A stretch of DNA of 64,000 nt from Lentzea alba (GTDB lineage Bacteria; Actinomycetota; Actinomycetes; Mycobacteriales; Pseudonocardiaceae). Made by a program: the position numbers and the translations under genes. Below, one piece after another: positions 25,307 through 34,380 of the stretch. The DNA lies in NCBI RefSeq assembly GCF_011067745.1, contig NZ_JAAMPJ010000007.1, positions 354,601 through 418,600 on the forward strand, written 5' to 3'. The notes under the pieces were generated by a model. It searched no databases. It saw only the letters and a list, made by a program, of their open reading frames with translations, and was not told the origin of the DNA. Each line of letters begins with the position of its first letter. Position 1 is the first letter of the stretch.

Positions 25307-26887
25307 TCAGAGCGTCGCCAGGACTCTTTCGCTCCACCAGATGTCGAGACTGTCGAGGGTGTCGATGTCACCCGGTCTCTTCACCGCGCCGATGGTGAGG
25401 GTGCGGGTGTCGACCCACCAGATCTGGGCGTTGCCGTCGGCGAGGAAGCACGTGGCGAACTCGCCGGGCAGCGCGCCGGAGTTCGGGCCGGGGCGGCGGT
25501 AGAGCGTGTAGTGGATCGGGTCGATCCTGGGCCGGCACCTGCCGGCCTCGTCGATCCGCGGGATGCCCCTGCTGGTCACCAACGACTGGAAGAACTCGTC
25601 CAGGGCGGTGGGGTGGTCGAACAGCCGGAACTCGGCCTCGGCCGGCGGAGGGTTGATGGGATCCCACGAGGAGTTCGGCTTGGTGCAGCGGACGGCGGCG
25701 ACCGCGCCGCCGTCGGGATCGACAGGCGCGCACGAGTCGGCGCCCCGGTAGACGGTCGGCAGAACGGCCAGCAGCGCTTCGACCTTCGGCGACCGCGTCG
25801 TGGTGGTGGTCGCGGGCACGGTCGTGGTGGTGGTCGTGATGCTGGTCGTGGTGGTGCCCGAACCCCTTGTCCTGTCACCGTTCCCGAAGTACAGCGAGAT
25901 CGCGACCATCCCGGCCACGACCGCGAGGGCCGAGCCGACGAGAGCAGCCTGCTTGACCCGTGACTCGGTGCTGGGAAGGGCGACGGTGGGCGGGTCCGGC
26001 TCCGGGTGCACGGGGACGGTCGCCTTGTGCTCCACGGCGACAGGTGCCTCGCGCTGGGGTTCCGGTGCGGACGTGATCGCGGCTTGGGCTGCCGCCCGTG
26101 CGAACGCTCCCGCGGTGGCATAACGGTCGGCCGGGTTCTTGGCCATGCCCTTCGCGATCACCTCGTCGAACGCGGCCGGGACCGCCGGGTTCAGCGCGGA
26201 CGGCTTCGGCGGCTCCACATACAGGTGCGCCCAGATCTGGGCGGCGGTGCCGTCCGCGGTGAACGGCCGCCGGCCCGCCAGGCAGGCGAACAGCACACAG
26301 GCCAGGGCGTAGACGTCCGCGCGGCCGTCGACAGGGCCTCCCTCGAAACGCTCCGGGGCCATGTAGTCGAGGGTGCCGACCACCGAGCCGGCCGCCGTCA
26401 GGCCCGTCGCGGACGGCGAGACGCTGCGGGCGATGCCGAAGTCCACCAGGTACACGAAGTCGCCGGCGGTCACGAGGATGTTCGACGGCTTCACGTCGCG
26501 GTGCACCAACCCGTCGGCGTGCGCGGCGTCCAGGGCACTCGCCACCTGCTCGACGATGCGCACCGCCCGCGCCGGTTCGACCGCCCCCTCGCGGATCACG
26601 TCCGACAGGTCGGCACCCTCCACCAGCCGCATGTCCAGGTAGAGCCGGCCGTCGATCTCACCGTAGGCGTGGATCGGGATGACGTGCGGCTCACGCAGCC
26701 GCGCGACGATCCGGGCCTCACGACGGAAGCGGGCGCGATACTCCTCGTCGCTGTGATGGCCGGTCGACAACCTCTTGAGCGCCACGAACCGGTCGTGCAC
26801 CGTGTCGTAGGCCCGGTGCACCTCGCCCATCCCACCCCGGCCGAGCAACTGCTCGATCCGGTACGGCCCGAACGTCTCTTCCGTCAT
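25307..26887 (-). CDS. Transmembrane Ser/Thr protein kinase (PknB type) with unusual extracellular domain
   Basis: 526 residues from ATG 26887 (the frame also allows 26932). The kinase domain (~5-260) is intact: LGRGGMGEV, the Lys in VALKRL, HRDVKPSNI, DFGIA and the APE-like MAPERFEGG. After a juxtamembrane stretch comes one membrane segment (AALVGSALAVVAGMVAISLYF), a Thr-rich linker around residue 360 and an extracellular domain of ~145 residues with a few Cys. No PASTA repeats are present, so the signal differs from cell-wall fragments. The ligand is unknown. It stands alone in its transcription unit. Confidence 0.93.
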   Translation of the reverse strand: MTEETFGPYRIEQLLGRGGMGEVHRAYDTVHDRFVALKRLSTGHHSDEEYRARFRREARIVARLREPHVIPIHAYGEIDGRLYLDMRLVEGADLSDVIREGAVEPARAVRIVEQVASALDAAHADGLVHRDVKPSNILVTAGDFVYLVDFGIARSVSPSATGLTAAGSVVGTLDYMAPERFEGGPVDGRADVYALACVLFACLAGRRPFTADGTAAQIWAHLYVEPPKPSALNPAVPAAFDEVIAKGMAKNPADRYATAGAFARAAAQAAITSAPEPQREAPVAVEHKATVPVHPEPDPPTVALPSTESRVKQAALVGSALAVVAGMVAISLYFGNGDRTRGSGTTTTSITTTTTTVPATTTTTRSPKVEALLAVLPTVYRGADSCAPVDPDGGAVAAVRCTKPNSSWDPINPPPAEAEFRLFDHPTALDEFFQSLVTSRGIPRIDEAGRCRPRIDPIHYTLYRRPGPNSGALPGEFATCFLADGNAQIWWVDTRTLTIGAVKRPGDIDTLDSLDIWWSERVLATL

Positions 26888-26981
26888 CGTCCCCGTGTCC
26901 CGAGCGCCCTGTCCGTTCGAGTCGACGCGCACCGACCGCCCGAGGTTCCGCGAGTCGGCGGAATCAGCCTACGGGTGCGGG

Positions 26982-27908
26982 TCACGACTGCTCGTGGTCG
27001 ATCTCCCGCAACGCCACGTCGAGCACTTCGAGATAGGTCACGTCGGCCACCACCGTCTTGCGCTTGCGGCCGAGCATCGTGCGCTCCGGGGGCTCGTCGT
27101 GGATCTTCCACCACTTCGCTCCGTCGGCGGTCGACCGGATGACCAGCGTGCCGCTGGGCAGCGTCAGCTCGTATTCGTGGACCTTGAAGTGGTCGAGCTC
27201 GCCGTCCAGCAACGCCAGCAACACGCACGCGCGTCGTAGTGCCGCCTCATACGCCTCAGTGTCCTGGTCGCACGGCGGCAGCACGATGACGACGCGCGAC
27301 GTCGCCCCTGCCTGCCGGATCTGCTCGATCTCCCAGACGAAACCATCGCCGAAGTCCCGGTCCGGCGGCAGGATCAGCACGATGACGTGTGCGCGGCTGA
27401 TGAGGCGCTGGGCCACCTCCTGCCACACGTCGTCGGCGGCGCGCATCAGGATCGGTCCCGGCGGGGCGAACGTGGTGCGCTGGTCGACGATGCCGTAGGT
27501 GTCCATGTCGAGCACCGTGCGCGCGGCGCGGGTGACGAGCTGCTCCATGGTCACGTTGCGGGTGAAGGGCCCACTGTCGGTACGGCGTTTGGCCAGCGTC
27601 TTCGGCAGCACGATCTCGGCGTCCTGGCCGAACGGCCGCAGGATGAGGCAGTACTTCTTCCGCGCCCGCAGCAACCCGAACACGACCTGCTCGTGCGACG
27701 GCGTACTCGCGGACCGCGGGTACTTGGCGGCACCCACGACGATCATCACGAGTGCGCTCAGCGACATGCCGAGAACGCCGCCCACGCCGCTGAGCTTCTC
27801 CAACCCGCCCATGGCGAGCAAGGTGATCCCAGCCGTCAGGCCGACGAACAGCACGATCAGCCCGCGCACACGGGTGAATCGGTGGAGCCGCACGAACAAC
27901 GCCTTCAC
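26982..27908 (-). CDS. Membrane-anchored protein with TIR-like cytoplasmic region
   Basis: 308 residues. Two membrane segments (~16-36 and ~44-62) are followed by a soluble domain. It begins YCLILRPFGQD, then has a helix with VWQEVAQRLISRAHVIVLILPPDRDFGDGFVWEIEQIRQAG. The order (strand, aDvivli-like strand, acidic loop, WEI helix) resembles TIR/SEFIR-like and nucleoside-hydrolase-like folds. The last ~80 residues are a beta-rich tail. I do not recognise a named family. It could be a signalling or defence membrane protein; a kinase gene lies immediately downstream on the same strand. Confidence 0.65.
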   Translation of the reverse strand: MKALFVRLHRFTRVRGLIVLFVGLTAGITLLAMGGLEKLSGVGGVLGMSLSALVMIVVGAAKYPRSASTPSHEQVVFGLLRARKKYCLILRPFGQDAEIVLPKTLAKRRTDSGPFTRNVTMEQLVTRAARTVLDMDTYGIVDQRTTFAPPGPILMRAADDVWQEVAQRLISRAHVIVLILPPDRDFGDGFVWEIEQIRQAGATSRVVIVLPPCDQDTEAYEAALRRACVLLALLDGELDHFKVHEYELTLPSGTLVIRSTADGAKWWKIHDEPPERTMLGRKRKTVVADVTYLEVLDVALREIDHEQS

Positions 27909-28188
27909 ACCAGTTCTTCGATCACCGGCCGTAGATCGTTACGGGCCATACGCTGTCGGTGAACCCTGGTGTGCCGGGAGTGGACGCCTGCACCTCGACT
28001 CACGTCGTCTCCGCCGAAGCTCACGTTGGACATGGCACCCTCGAAGCGAGCGGCGTTTCGGGAGCAACCACCAGCAAGAACCGAATGGCTGAACGAAGGC
28101 ACTCGCTGGCACCAACTTTCCGACAGGCCGACACGAACGGCGTCCGCTCGTCACGCTGATGCCGTTGGTCGTGGTGCCAGGACGACGG

Positions 28189-29115
28189 TCAGCGTCGCCG
28201 GGAGATGGCCACGCCGACGAGGCAGATCGCGCCGCCCACGAGGCCGTACACCGTCGGGATCTCGGCGAGCAGCAGCCACGACAGCAGCACCGACACCGCG
28301 GGCACGGCGTAGGTCGTCGCGGACAGCCGGCCGGCGTCCATGCGCCGCAACGCGTAGGCCCACGCGGTGAAGCCGATCGCGGTCGGGAACACGCCCATGT
28401 AAACGGCCCCGGCCACGGCTCCGACCGGCGCCACCCGCAGTTCGCCGACCAGTTGCGGCAGCCACGGGAGCAGGACCGCGGTGGCGACGACGCAGCCGAG
28501 CCAGATCGCGGTGAGCCCGTCGACGTGCCGCAGCGTGACCTTCTGGATCATGACGCCCGCGGCGTAGAGACCGGCGGCTGCCAGGCACAACAGGACACCG
28601 ACCCAGTCACGTTGTGCGGTGGAACCCATCGCGATGACGGCGGTCCCGCCCAACGCCAGCAGCGAGCCGACGACGACCGGTCGCGAGAAACCCTCACCGA
28701 GGAACTTCCCGGCGGCGACGGTGACCAGCAACGGCGCGAGGTTCACCAGCAACGCCGCCGTCCCCGCGTCGACGTGCCGCTCCCCCGCGTTGAGGGCGAC
28801 CGTGTACCCCGCGAGCCACAGCACGGCGTACGCCACGATCAGCAGCAACCCCCGGCGGGACACATGGACCCGGACCGCACCCTTGGCCACCACCAGCACG
28901 GTGAGCGCGACGGCCGCGACAGCGAGTCGGAGCAGCGCCAGCGGTGCGGGTGACAGGTCGTGCCCGACGGCGCGGATGGCGACGAAGGCCGAGGCCCACA
29001 GCACCACCGCGAGGCCGACGGCCGCCGCGAGCTTGACGGTGCTCGTCTTGGTGGCGCTCGTCTTGGTGGTGCCTACGGGCCGGGCGGTCTCCAGTTGATC
29101 GGTCACACACCCCAT
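28189..29115 (-). CDS. EamA/DMT-family metabolite exporter
   Basis: 308 residues from ATG 29115 (a longer reading from 29142 lacks support). Ten hydrophobic segments in two EamA halves: VVLWASAFVAIRAVGHDLSP and LRLAVAAVALTVLVV in the first, and GVMIQKVTLRHVDGLTAIWLG to PTAIGFTAWAYALRRMDAGRLSATTY in the second. These are inner-membrane drug/metabolite transporters. It is divergent from a LysR regulator with a dyad between them, so LysR probably controls its expression. The N-terminus holds a short TKTSATKTS repeat before the first helix. Confidence 0.93.
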   Translation of the reverse strand: MGCVTDQLETARPVGTTKTSATKTSTVKLAAAVGLAVVLWASAFVAIRAVGHDLSPAPLALLRLAVAAVALTVLVVAKGAVRVHVSRRGLLLIVAYAVLWLAGYTVALNAGERHVDAGTAALLVNLAPLLVTVAAGKFLGEGFSRPVVVGSLLALGGTAVIAMGSTAQRDWVGVLLCLAAAGLYAAGVMIQKVTLRHVDGLTAIWLGCVVATAVLLPWLPQLVGELRVAPVGAVAGAVYMGVFPTAIGFTAWAYALRRMDAGRLSATTYAVPAVSVLLSWLLLAEIPTVYGLVGGAICLVGVAISRRR

Positions 29116-29136
29116 CGTCAGCACGCTGTCTGTACA

Positions 29137-29156
29137 GCACAAGCGATTAGTTGTGC
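29137..29156. promoter_or_regulatory. Probable LysR-binding dyad between the EamA and LysR genes
   Basis: GCACAA (29137-29142) and TTGTGC (29151-29156) form a perfect 6-8-6 inverted repeat in the divergent intergenic region. A separate perfect palindrome, ACTGTACAGT, lies at 29173-29182 just before the LysR start, and CTGTACAG-like bases recur at about 29129-29137. Confidence 0.6.
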
Positions 29157-29189
29157 ACGTCCGTTAAGCAGAACTGTACAGTCGCGTTC

Positions 29190-30080
29190 ATGCTGGACAT
29201 CTCTCGGCTCCGCGTCCTGCGGGCGGTCATCGCGACCGGCTCGATCCGTGCCGGCTCGACCGCGCTCGGCTACACGCCGTCCGCCGTGAGTCAGCAGCTC
29301 GCCGCACTGCAACGCGAGACCGGGCTGCAACTGTTCGAACGAGCAGGTCGGGGCATCGAGCCGACCGTCGCCGGCCGGGTTCTCGCCACCGAGGCCGAGG
29401 CGCTGTTCGAGGCGGTCGGCCGCGTCGAGCGGACGGTCGGCGACCTGCGGGCCGGCCGGGTCGGCAGTCTGTCGATCCGCTATTTCGGCTCCGCCGGCGC
29501 GGCGTGGCTGGCGCCGACGGTCGCCGCCCTGCGGACCGAGTTCCCCGACCTCCGGCTCGACCTGCGGATGAGCGAGTCCACACCGGGCGAGGCGGACGTC
29601 GACATCTTCGTCGAGGAGGCCGGTGTCGAGCACCACGGGCAGATCGTGACGCGACGGCTCGCCGAGGACCCGTACGTCGCCGTGGTCCGGGTCGACGACC
29701 CGCTCGCAGACCTCGCCGAGGTGCCGCTGACGGATCTCGCCGACCGGCATTGGGTGGACAACGACTTCCGCGCCGGGCCGTGCCGTCAGGTGCTCCTCGA
29801 CGCCTGCTCACTCGCCGGGTTCTCCCCGAGGTTCGTGGTCGAGACCCACGACTACCGGACCGCGATGTCCTTCGTGGCAACGGGAATCGGACTCACGGTG
29901 GTCCCGGCGCTCGGCGTCGGCGAACTGCCGGACGACCTGACGACGGTGGCCGTGACGTCCCCGACCCCTGTCAGGCACATCGGCATCGCGGTGAAGAAGT
30001 CGATCGCCGGGCATCCGGCCGCCCAGCGCGCCGTCGAACTGCTCGAAGGCCTGGTGCGAGCGGGCTCATCCCACAGCTGA
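29190..30080 (+). CDS. LysR-family transcriptional regulator
   Basis: 296 residues. The winged helix is at the start (LDISRLRVLRAVIATGSIRAGSTALGYTPSAVSQQLAALQRETG) and a LysR substrate-binding domain follows from ~90 (LSIRYFGSAGAAWLAPTVAALRTEFP). It begins at ATG 29190, 75 bp from the divergent EamA gene, which is the natural target. The effector is unknown. A strong hairpin follows its stop. Confidence 0.95.
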   Translation: MLDISRLRVLRAVIATGSIRAGSTALGYTPSAVSQQLAALQRETGLQLFERAGRGIEPTVAGRVLATEAEALFEAVGRVERTVGDLRAGRVGSLSIRYFGSAGAAWLAPTVAALRTEFPDLRLDLRMSESTPGEADVDIFVEEAGVEHHGQIVTRRLAEDPYVAVVRVDDPLADLAEVPLTDLADRHWVDNDFRAGPCRQVLLDACSLAGFSPRFVVETHDYRTAMSFVATGIGLTVVPALGVGELPDDLTTVAVTSPTPVRHIGIAVKKSIAGHPAAQRAVELLEGLVRAGSSHS

Positions 30081-30084
30081 CACG

Positions 30085-30123
30085 GCGGAAGGGCCGTCAC
30101 CGAGGTGGTGACGGCCCTTCCGC
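30085..30123. terminator. Strong hairpin terminator after the LysR gene
   Basis: Perfect 17-bp stem (30085-30101 with 30107-30123, GCGGAAGGGCCGTCACC) and a 5-nt loop, starting 4 bp after the LysR stop. There is no T-tract, as is common in high-GC genomes. The degraded minus-strand gene also ends here. Confidence 0.75.
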
Positions 30124-30133
30124 GCAGCGGCTG

Positions 30134-30638
30134 TCAAAGCGAGGTGCAGCCGCCCAGTTCCCAGTCCCGCACTTCGGGAATTCCCTCCGGGTATTCGGCC
30201 CAGCGATTCTGGCCGCAACATCTCGTGGTGCCGTGCGGCTCGTCGCGCGCGACGACGAACAGGGCCGCACGCAGGGTGTTGCCGGTGGTCGTCGGCATGA
30301 ACCTGCCGGGGCCGGGCAGACGACGCTGACGGCGGGTGAGACGCACGTAGGCGGCACGTTGTTCGGCGGTGGCGGGCGTCCGGAGTGCCGAGCACGACGG
30401 GTACCAGTTCGGCGAACTCGCGGCCGACCTCGTCGAACCGGCGCTGGAACCTCTTCACCAGCAAGGAGCGCACTGGTGTCCACAGTGGACTGCAGCCCTG
30501 CGGGAACCTCAGCACCGGGTTCACCAGCTGGGCCACGACCCAGCCCGACGAGGCGACCCCGATCAGCACGACGACCAGATCGATGAGCTGGGCCGAGTCG
30601 TTGACCCACGAACGGAGCAATCGGCGGCGTAACGCCAC
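30134..30638 (-). pseudogene. Small membrane protein gene broken by a frameshift
   Basis: From ATG 30638 the frame gives a credible membrane protein for ~86 residues (MALRRRLLRSWVNDSAQLIDLVVVLIGVASSGW, then RFDEVGREFAELVPVVLGTP). It then turns into arginine-rich nonsense. A second minus frame carries a natural-looking continuation (ATAEQRAAYVRLTRRQ to WELGGCTSL, stop at 30134). The switch is near 30377, so one base appears gained or lost. Joined, it would be ~165 residues. The family is not recognised. It is divergent from the DUF4062-STAND gene with 60 bp between starts. Confidence 0.55.
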
Positions 30639-30698
30639 CTGCGACTGCTCGATACGTCAACAGGTGCTCAGCGCCCCTGCCGATCAGAGGAGTCCACG

Positions 30699-33600
30699 GT
30701 GACCGACACGCAGCCGGGCTGGCGGCGGATTCCCGTGTTCATCGCCTCGACGTTCCGCGACATGGACCACGAACGCGACTTGCTCAACCGAGTGGTGATT
30801 CCGACGGTGAACGCCCAGCTGCGCCAACGTGGCCATGGCGCGTCGATCTATCCTGTCGACCTGCGCTGGGGCATCGAGACCGACGAACTGCTCGACCCCG
30901 AGACGCGGCAGCGGATGATCCTCGAGATGTGCGCGGCGGAGGTGCGGCGCTGCCGTCCTCTGTTCATCGGCCTGCTCGGCACCAAGTACGGCTGGATTCC
31001 TCCGGAGGAGCTCAGCCGCGCGGTGATCGACGCGGCCGGGCTTCGAGATCCCGGCTTCCCGTTGTCGGTCACCGCCATCGAGATCCTGTCCGCCGTCCAG
31101 GCGGCCGAAAGCGACGGAATCCAGCCGATCGTGCTGGCTCGCCGTGCCGCCGCGGCCGATCAGGAGGAACAGGAAAGCCTGGTGCGGCTGGCAATCCACC
31201 TCGGGGAGCTAGGTCAGCTCTTGCACCCCTACGACATCGACAGCACGTTCACGGATCTGGCGACGACGACGTTGCTGGACCGCATCGACCAGGTGTTCAA
31301 GGCTGAGACTCCCGGCAACTGGCTGGACGCCGAGCTCGCCGAGCAACGATGGGCGGCCGAGCGCGAAGCGCACCAGTTTGTCGGCAGGCAGGAGGAACTC
31401 GATTTCATCAGCCAGTTCTGGGCGTACCGAAGCGGGATCGACGACGAGTTCGGCGACGACCCGAAGAGTCCGCTGTGGAGGATGCGCCAGCAGCTCGGCG
31501 ACACCACGCTGGCGATCGTCGGCAGTTCAGGCTGCGGAAAGTCCGCCCTGCTGGCGAAAGCGGCCACAGACCTGCGGATCACCATGCAGCTGAGCTTCGA
31601 GTGGACTGGACCGCGGGCATACGTGCAGGTCGGCGCGACGACGGCCAGCGAACGGCTTCCTGTGTGCGTCCTGCTGCTGCTCGCGCAGCTCGATCCGGCC
31701 GCGGCCCGTTCCGTGGCGAACCGGTACGACGCCGAAAACCTCGAGCTCGACCATGTTCTGCACCTCTGGCTGGAGAAGCTGGGCGGGAGCGGGCGGCTGG
31801 CCGGTCCCCTGATCGTCGTCGACGGCCTCGATCGGCTCAGCGGCTCGCTCACCGAAAGCCGGCCGCTCGCCTGGCTGCCCATCACGTGGGGAGATCGCGT
31901 CCGGGTCCTGGTGTCGGCCGCCGAAGACACTTTCGAGGCAACGCTGCTGACCAAGCGGCCGTCAACCAAAGTGCTGCGGCTGGACGACTTGAACCACCAG
32001 GACGCCACCGCGCTCGTCCTCAGTCGCGTCGCCGCGCACCACCGGGCGATTCCACAGGCGGTCGCCGCGCGTCTCGTGAGTCGGTCGACGTGCCCGCGCT
32101 GGCTGGTGGTCGCCACCGATCTCATGCTCACCCTGATGGCATATGACTATCTGACCCTGCGCGAGGCGCCTGACGCGGGCGTCGATCCTGAAGTCGCGCT
32201 GCGCCTGATGCTCGAAGTGATCGCAGGACAGCTCCCACGCGAACTCGACGGTCTCCACGAGGAGGCCTTCACCCGGTTGATCGACCTCGTCGGCATGCAG
32301 TTCGGCGTCGCCCTCTGTCTGCTCGGCTCCGCGGTGTACGGCCTCCACGAACAGGACCTGGTCGCCACGCTCGAGGTCGCCGGGCTCAGTCCCGGCTCGG
32401 CTGACCTCGCACTGTTCCGGGCCATGCTCGCGGTGCACGTCACGGTGAGGGACGACGTGTGGAAGTTCGCGCATCCCAGTGCGGCGGCCGGCGTCGATCT
32501 CCTGCTCGACGGCGCGTCAGAGGAGACCGAGCAGGACGTCCGCACCGCCTACCGCAGGATGCTGGTGCGGCACCTGGCCACCAAGCCCGCGAACGATCCG
32601 GCCAGGTCCCGGGAACTGATGCCGTTGCTGATGCTCACCGACGAGCACCGGCTACTGGTCAGCGGGCTGGCCGAGCCGGACCACTGCACCGACGAGTCGA
32701 TCAAGATTTTCGCCCTGACCCTGGCCGGCTTCCTGCAGGGCGAAGCGCCGCCGCGGCTGTGCGCGAAGCTGATCGAGGCGGCGGCCACGGACCGGCAACG
32801 GCTGGCGATCATCGAGATCGTCATCGGCAGCGTCCTTCCTCACCTGCGACGACCGGACATGAACGAGCTCGCGTCGGTCTGCCGGGCCTCCCTCACCGCG
32901 GTGAGCCCAGACGTGAGGAACCGGTTCGGCAAGGGCCGGGACGCGCTGCTACACCTGCTGGACACGGTCGCCACCGACATCTTCGCCGGTGGCGGCCAGC
33001 CTCAAGCAGTCATCACCTGGTTCACCACCGCGATGAGCAGCGGGACAGGGTCTCTGCGTGACGCTCCGGTCTCTGCTGCCCCGGCCACCGAGACACACGC
33101 TCGCCTCACGTTGATCCAGGGCACGAAGATGCTCACCGAGTACTCGATCATGGTCGGCCTGTCGCAGCTGGCCGCGGCCGGCGACGATGCCGAGCAGGCA
33201 CGTGGCCGGCTCGACCGCTGGCGCTCGTTCGTCGGCGATCTGGAGGAACCGGATCCGAACGTCGAGGAGTTCCTCGAGCTTTCCATCGCGGTGGCCGAAC
33301 GAGCGGCGGGCATCGCCTGGCCCACCGGAGGTTTCCAGCCGGCCGCCGACGACTTCGACCGGTTGAGATCACTCACCGATCGCATGCGCGGCAACGCCGA
33401 CATGGTCTGTCTGCTCGGGTTGTGCGCGAGAGTCCACGCCGCTCAACTGCTCGCCGCGATGTCCGACGAGGACGAGGTCACCGCGTCCGACGCGGTGATG
33501 ATCCACGAGGCACTGGGCTTTCTCGAGGAAGCCATGTGGCAACTGGAGATCCAGCACGAAATCGCCCCCGACGCCATCGCGGTCGAACTCACCGTGATCC

Positions 33601-34322
33601 AGTGCGGGCTGCTCCACAGCACGCTGCTGGGCGTGTGCGATCAACACGTGTCCGCTTGCGACTCGGGGTTCAAGGCGCTCCAGAAGCCGCACGTGGTCGA
33701 TCTGCTGGGCAAGGAGAGTTTCATCGACCAGGCAGTGGCGCTTCTTCGCTCGTGGTACCTGTCGTGGAGCAGAACCGATCCCACGCCTCTGCTCGAGCGG
33801 CTGGCCCAGGAGGTCGACCACCATCCCGCCACTCGGCGAGAACATCCGGAAGTCGACGCGATCCTGCTCATGGTGGCGGTGATGGCGGCCAAACGGCTGG
33901 GCGCCGTGGAGATCGCCACCCGGATGGTCGGCACCACGCTCGCCCGCTTGCGGTCCGGCGACATTCTCCTCGATCCCGAGGCTCCACTCGACGTGCTGAT
34001 CCGTGGTGACGTCGCCGAGTTCGAGGACAACCTGGTCGAGTTCGTTCTCGACGACGACTTCCCCGACACGGACGACCCGGACCTGGTCGTCCGCCTCGCC
34101 ACCGGTGTCCACGAGATGCGCACGGCGTTGATGTCGCACTGCGCCGACGACCCCGCGGACGCGCTGGGCGCGGCGTTCTGCGAGGCCTTGGTCGCGACGA
34201 TGCTGCGGCAACCGGACCGGCACGTCGACATCCGCAGGCAGCGTCAAAGGCTTGTCGCTGCGGCAGACGACAGGTCTCAGACCTTGCTGTCAGCCATCGA
34301 CAAGCTGCTCCGATCAAGTTGA
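30699..34322 (+). CDS. DUF4062-STAND NTPase, NLR-like (TEP1/NPHP3/NWD1 architecture)
   Basis: 1207 residues from GTG 30699 with GAGGA upstream. Residues ~11-105 are DUF4062: VFIASTFRDMDHERDLLNR, YPVDLRWGIETDE and CRPLFIGLLGTKYGW, the same three motifs that open animal TEP1, NPHP3 and NWD1. FVGRQEELD (227-235) precedes a STAND NTPase with Walker A GSSGCGKSALL (275-285) and Walker B LIVVDGLDRL (371-380). From ~420 to the end the protein is helical without recognised repeats, probably the sensor. STAND proteins act as signal-triggered switches, and many bacterial ones are antiphage. No separate effector is encoded beside it, so DUF4062 may be the output domain. It appears monocistronic. Confidence 0.88.
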   Translation: MTDTQPGWRRIPVFIASTFRDMDHERDLLNRVVIPTVNAQLRQRGHGASIYPVDLRWGIETDELLDPETRQRMILEMCAAEVRRCRPLFIGLLGTKYGWIPPEELSRAVIDAAGLRDPGFPLSVTAIEILSAVQAAESDGIQPIVLARRAAAADQEEQESLVRLAIHLGELGQLLHPYDIDSTFTDLATTTLLDRIDQVFKAETPGNWLDAELAEQRWAAEREAHQFVGRQEELDFISQFWAYRSGIDDEFGDDPKSPLWRMRQQLGDTTLAIVGSSGCGKSALLAKAATDLRITMQLSFEWTGPRAYVQVGATTASERLPVCVLLLLAQLDPAAARSVANRYDAENLELDHVLHLWLEKLGGSGRLAGPLIVVDGLDRLSGSLTESRPLAWLPITWGDRVRVLVSAAEDTFEATLLTKRPSTKVLRLDDLNHQDATALVLSRVAAHHRAIPQAVAARLVSRSTCPRWLVVATDLMLTLMAYDYLTLREAPDAGVDPEVALRLMLEVIAGQLPRELDGLHEEAFTRLIDLVGMQFGVALCLLGSAVYGLHEQDLVATLEVAGLSPGSADLALFRAMLAVHVTVRDDVWKFAHPSAAAGVDLLLDGASEETEQDVRTAYRRMLVRHLATKPANDPARSRELMPLLMLTDEHRLLVSGLAEPDHCTDESIKIFALTLAGFLQGEAPPRLCAKLIEAAATDRQRLAIIEIVIGSVLPHLRRPDMNELASVCRASLTAVSPDVRNRFGKGRDALLHLLDTVATDIFAGGGQPQAVITWFTTAMSSGTGSLRDAPVSAAPATETHARLTLIQGTKMLTEYSIMVGLSQLAAAGDDAEQARGRLDRWRSFVGDLEEPDPNVEEFLELSIAVAERAAGIAWPTGGFQPAADDFDRLRSLTDRMRGNADMVCLLGLCARVHAAQLLAAMSDEDEVTASDAVMIHEALGFLEEAMWQLEIQHEIAPDAIAVELTVIQCGLLHSTLLGVCDQHVSACDSGFKALQKPHVVDLLGKESFIDQAVALLRSWYLSWSRTDPTPLLERLAQEVDHHPATRREHPEVDAILLMVAVMAAKRLGAVEIATRMVGTTLARLRSGDILLDPEAPLDVLIRGDVAEFEDNLVEFVLDDDFPDTDDPDLVVRLATGVHEMRTALMSHCADDPADALGAAFCEALVATMLRQPDRHVDIRRQRQRLVAAADDRSQTLLSAIDKLLRSS

Positions 34323-34380
34323 GTTCGCCCGCCGAAGTGGACGAAACGGCAGCTGATCAACCGGCCGAAACTGAAAACGC

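Noticed and set aside
23122..25398. 758-codon plus-strand ORF opposite the ABC exporter
   Set aside because: Shadow frame; all ABC motifs are on the minus strand.
27909..28188. Short ORFs between the TIR-like and EamA genes
   Set aside because: Three frames are open for 60-70 codons, but none has natural composition or start signals.
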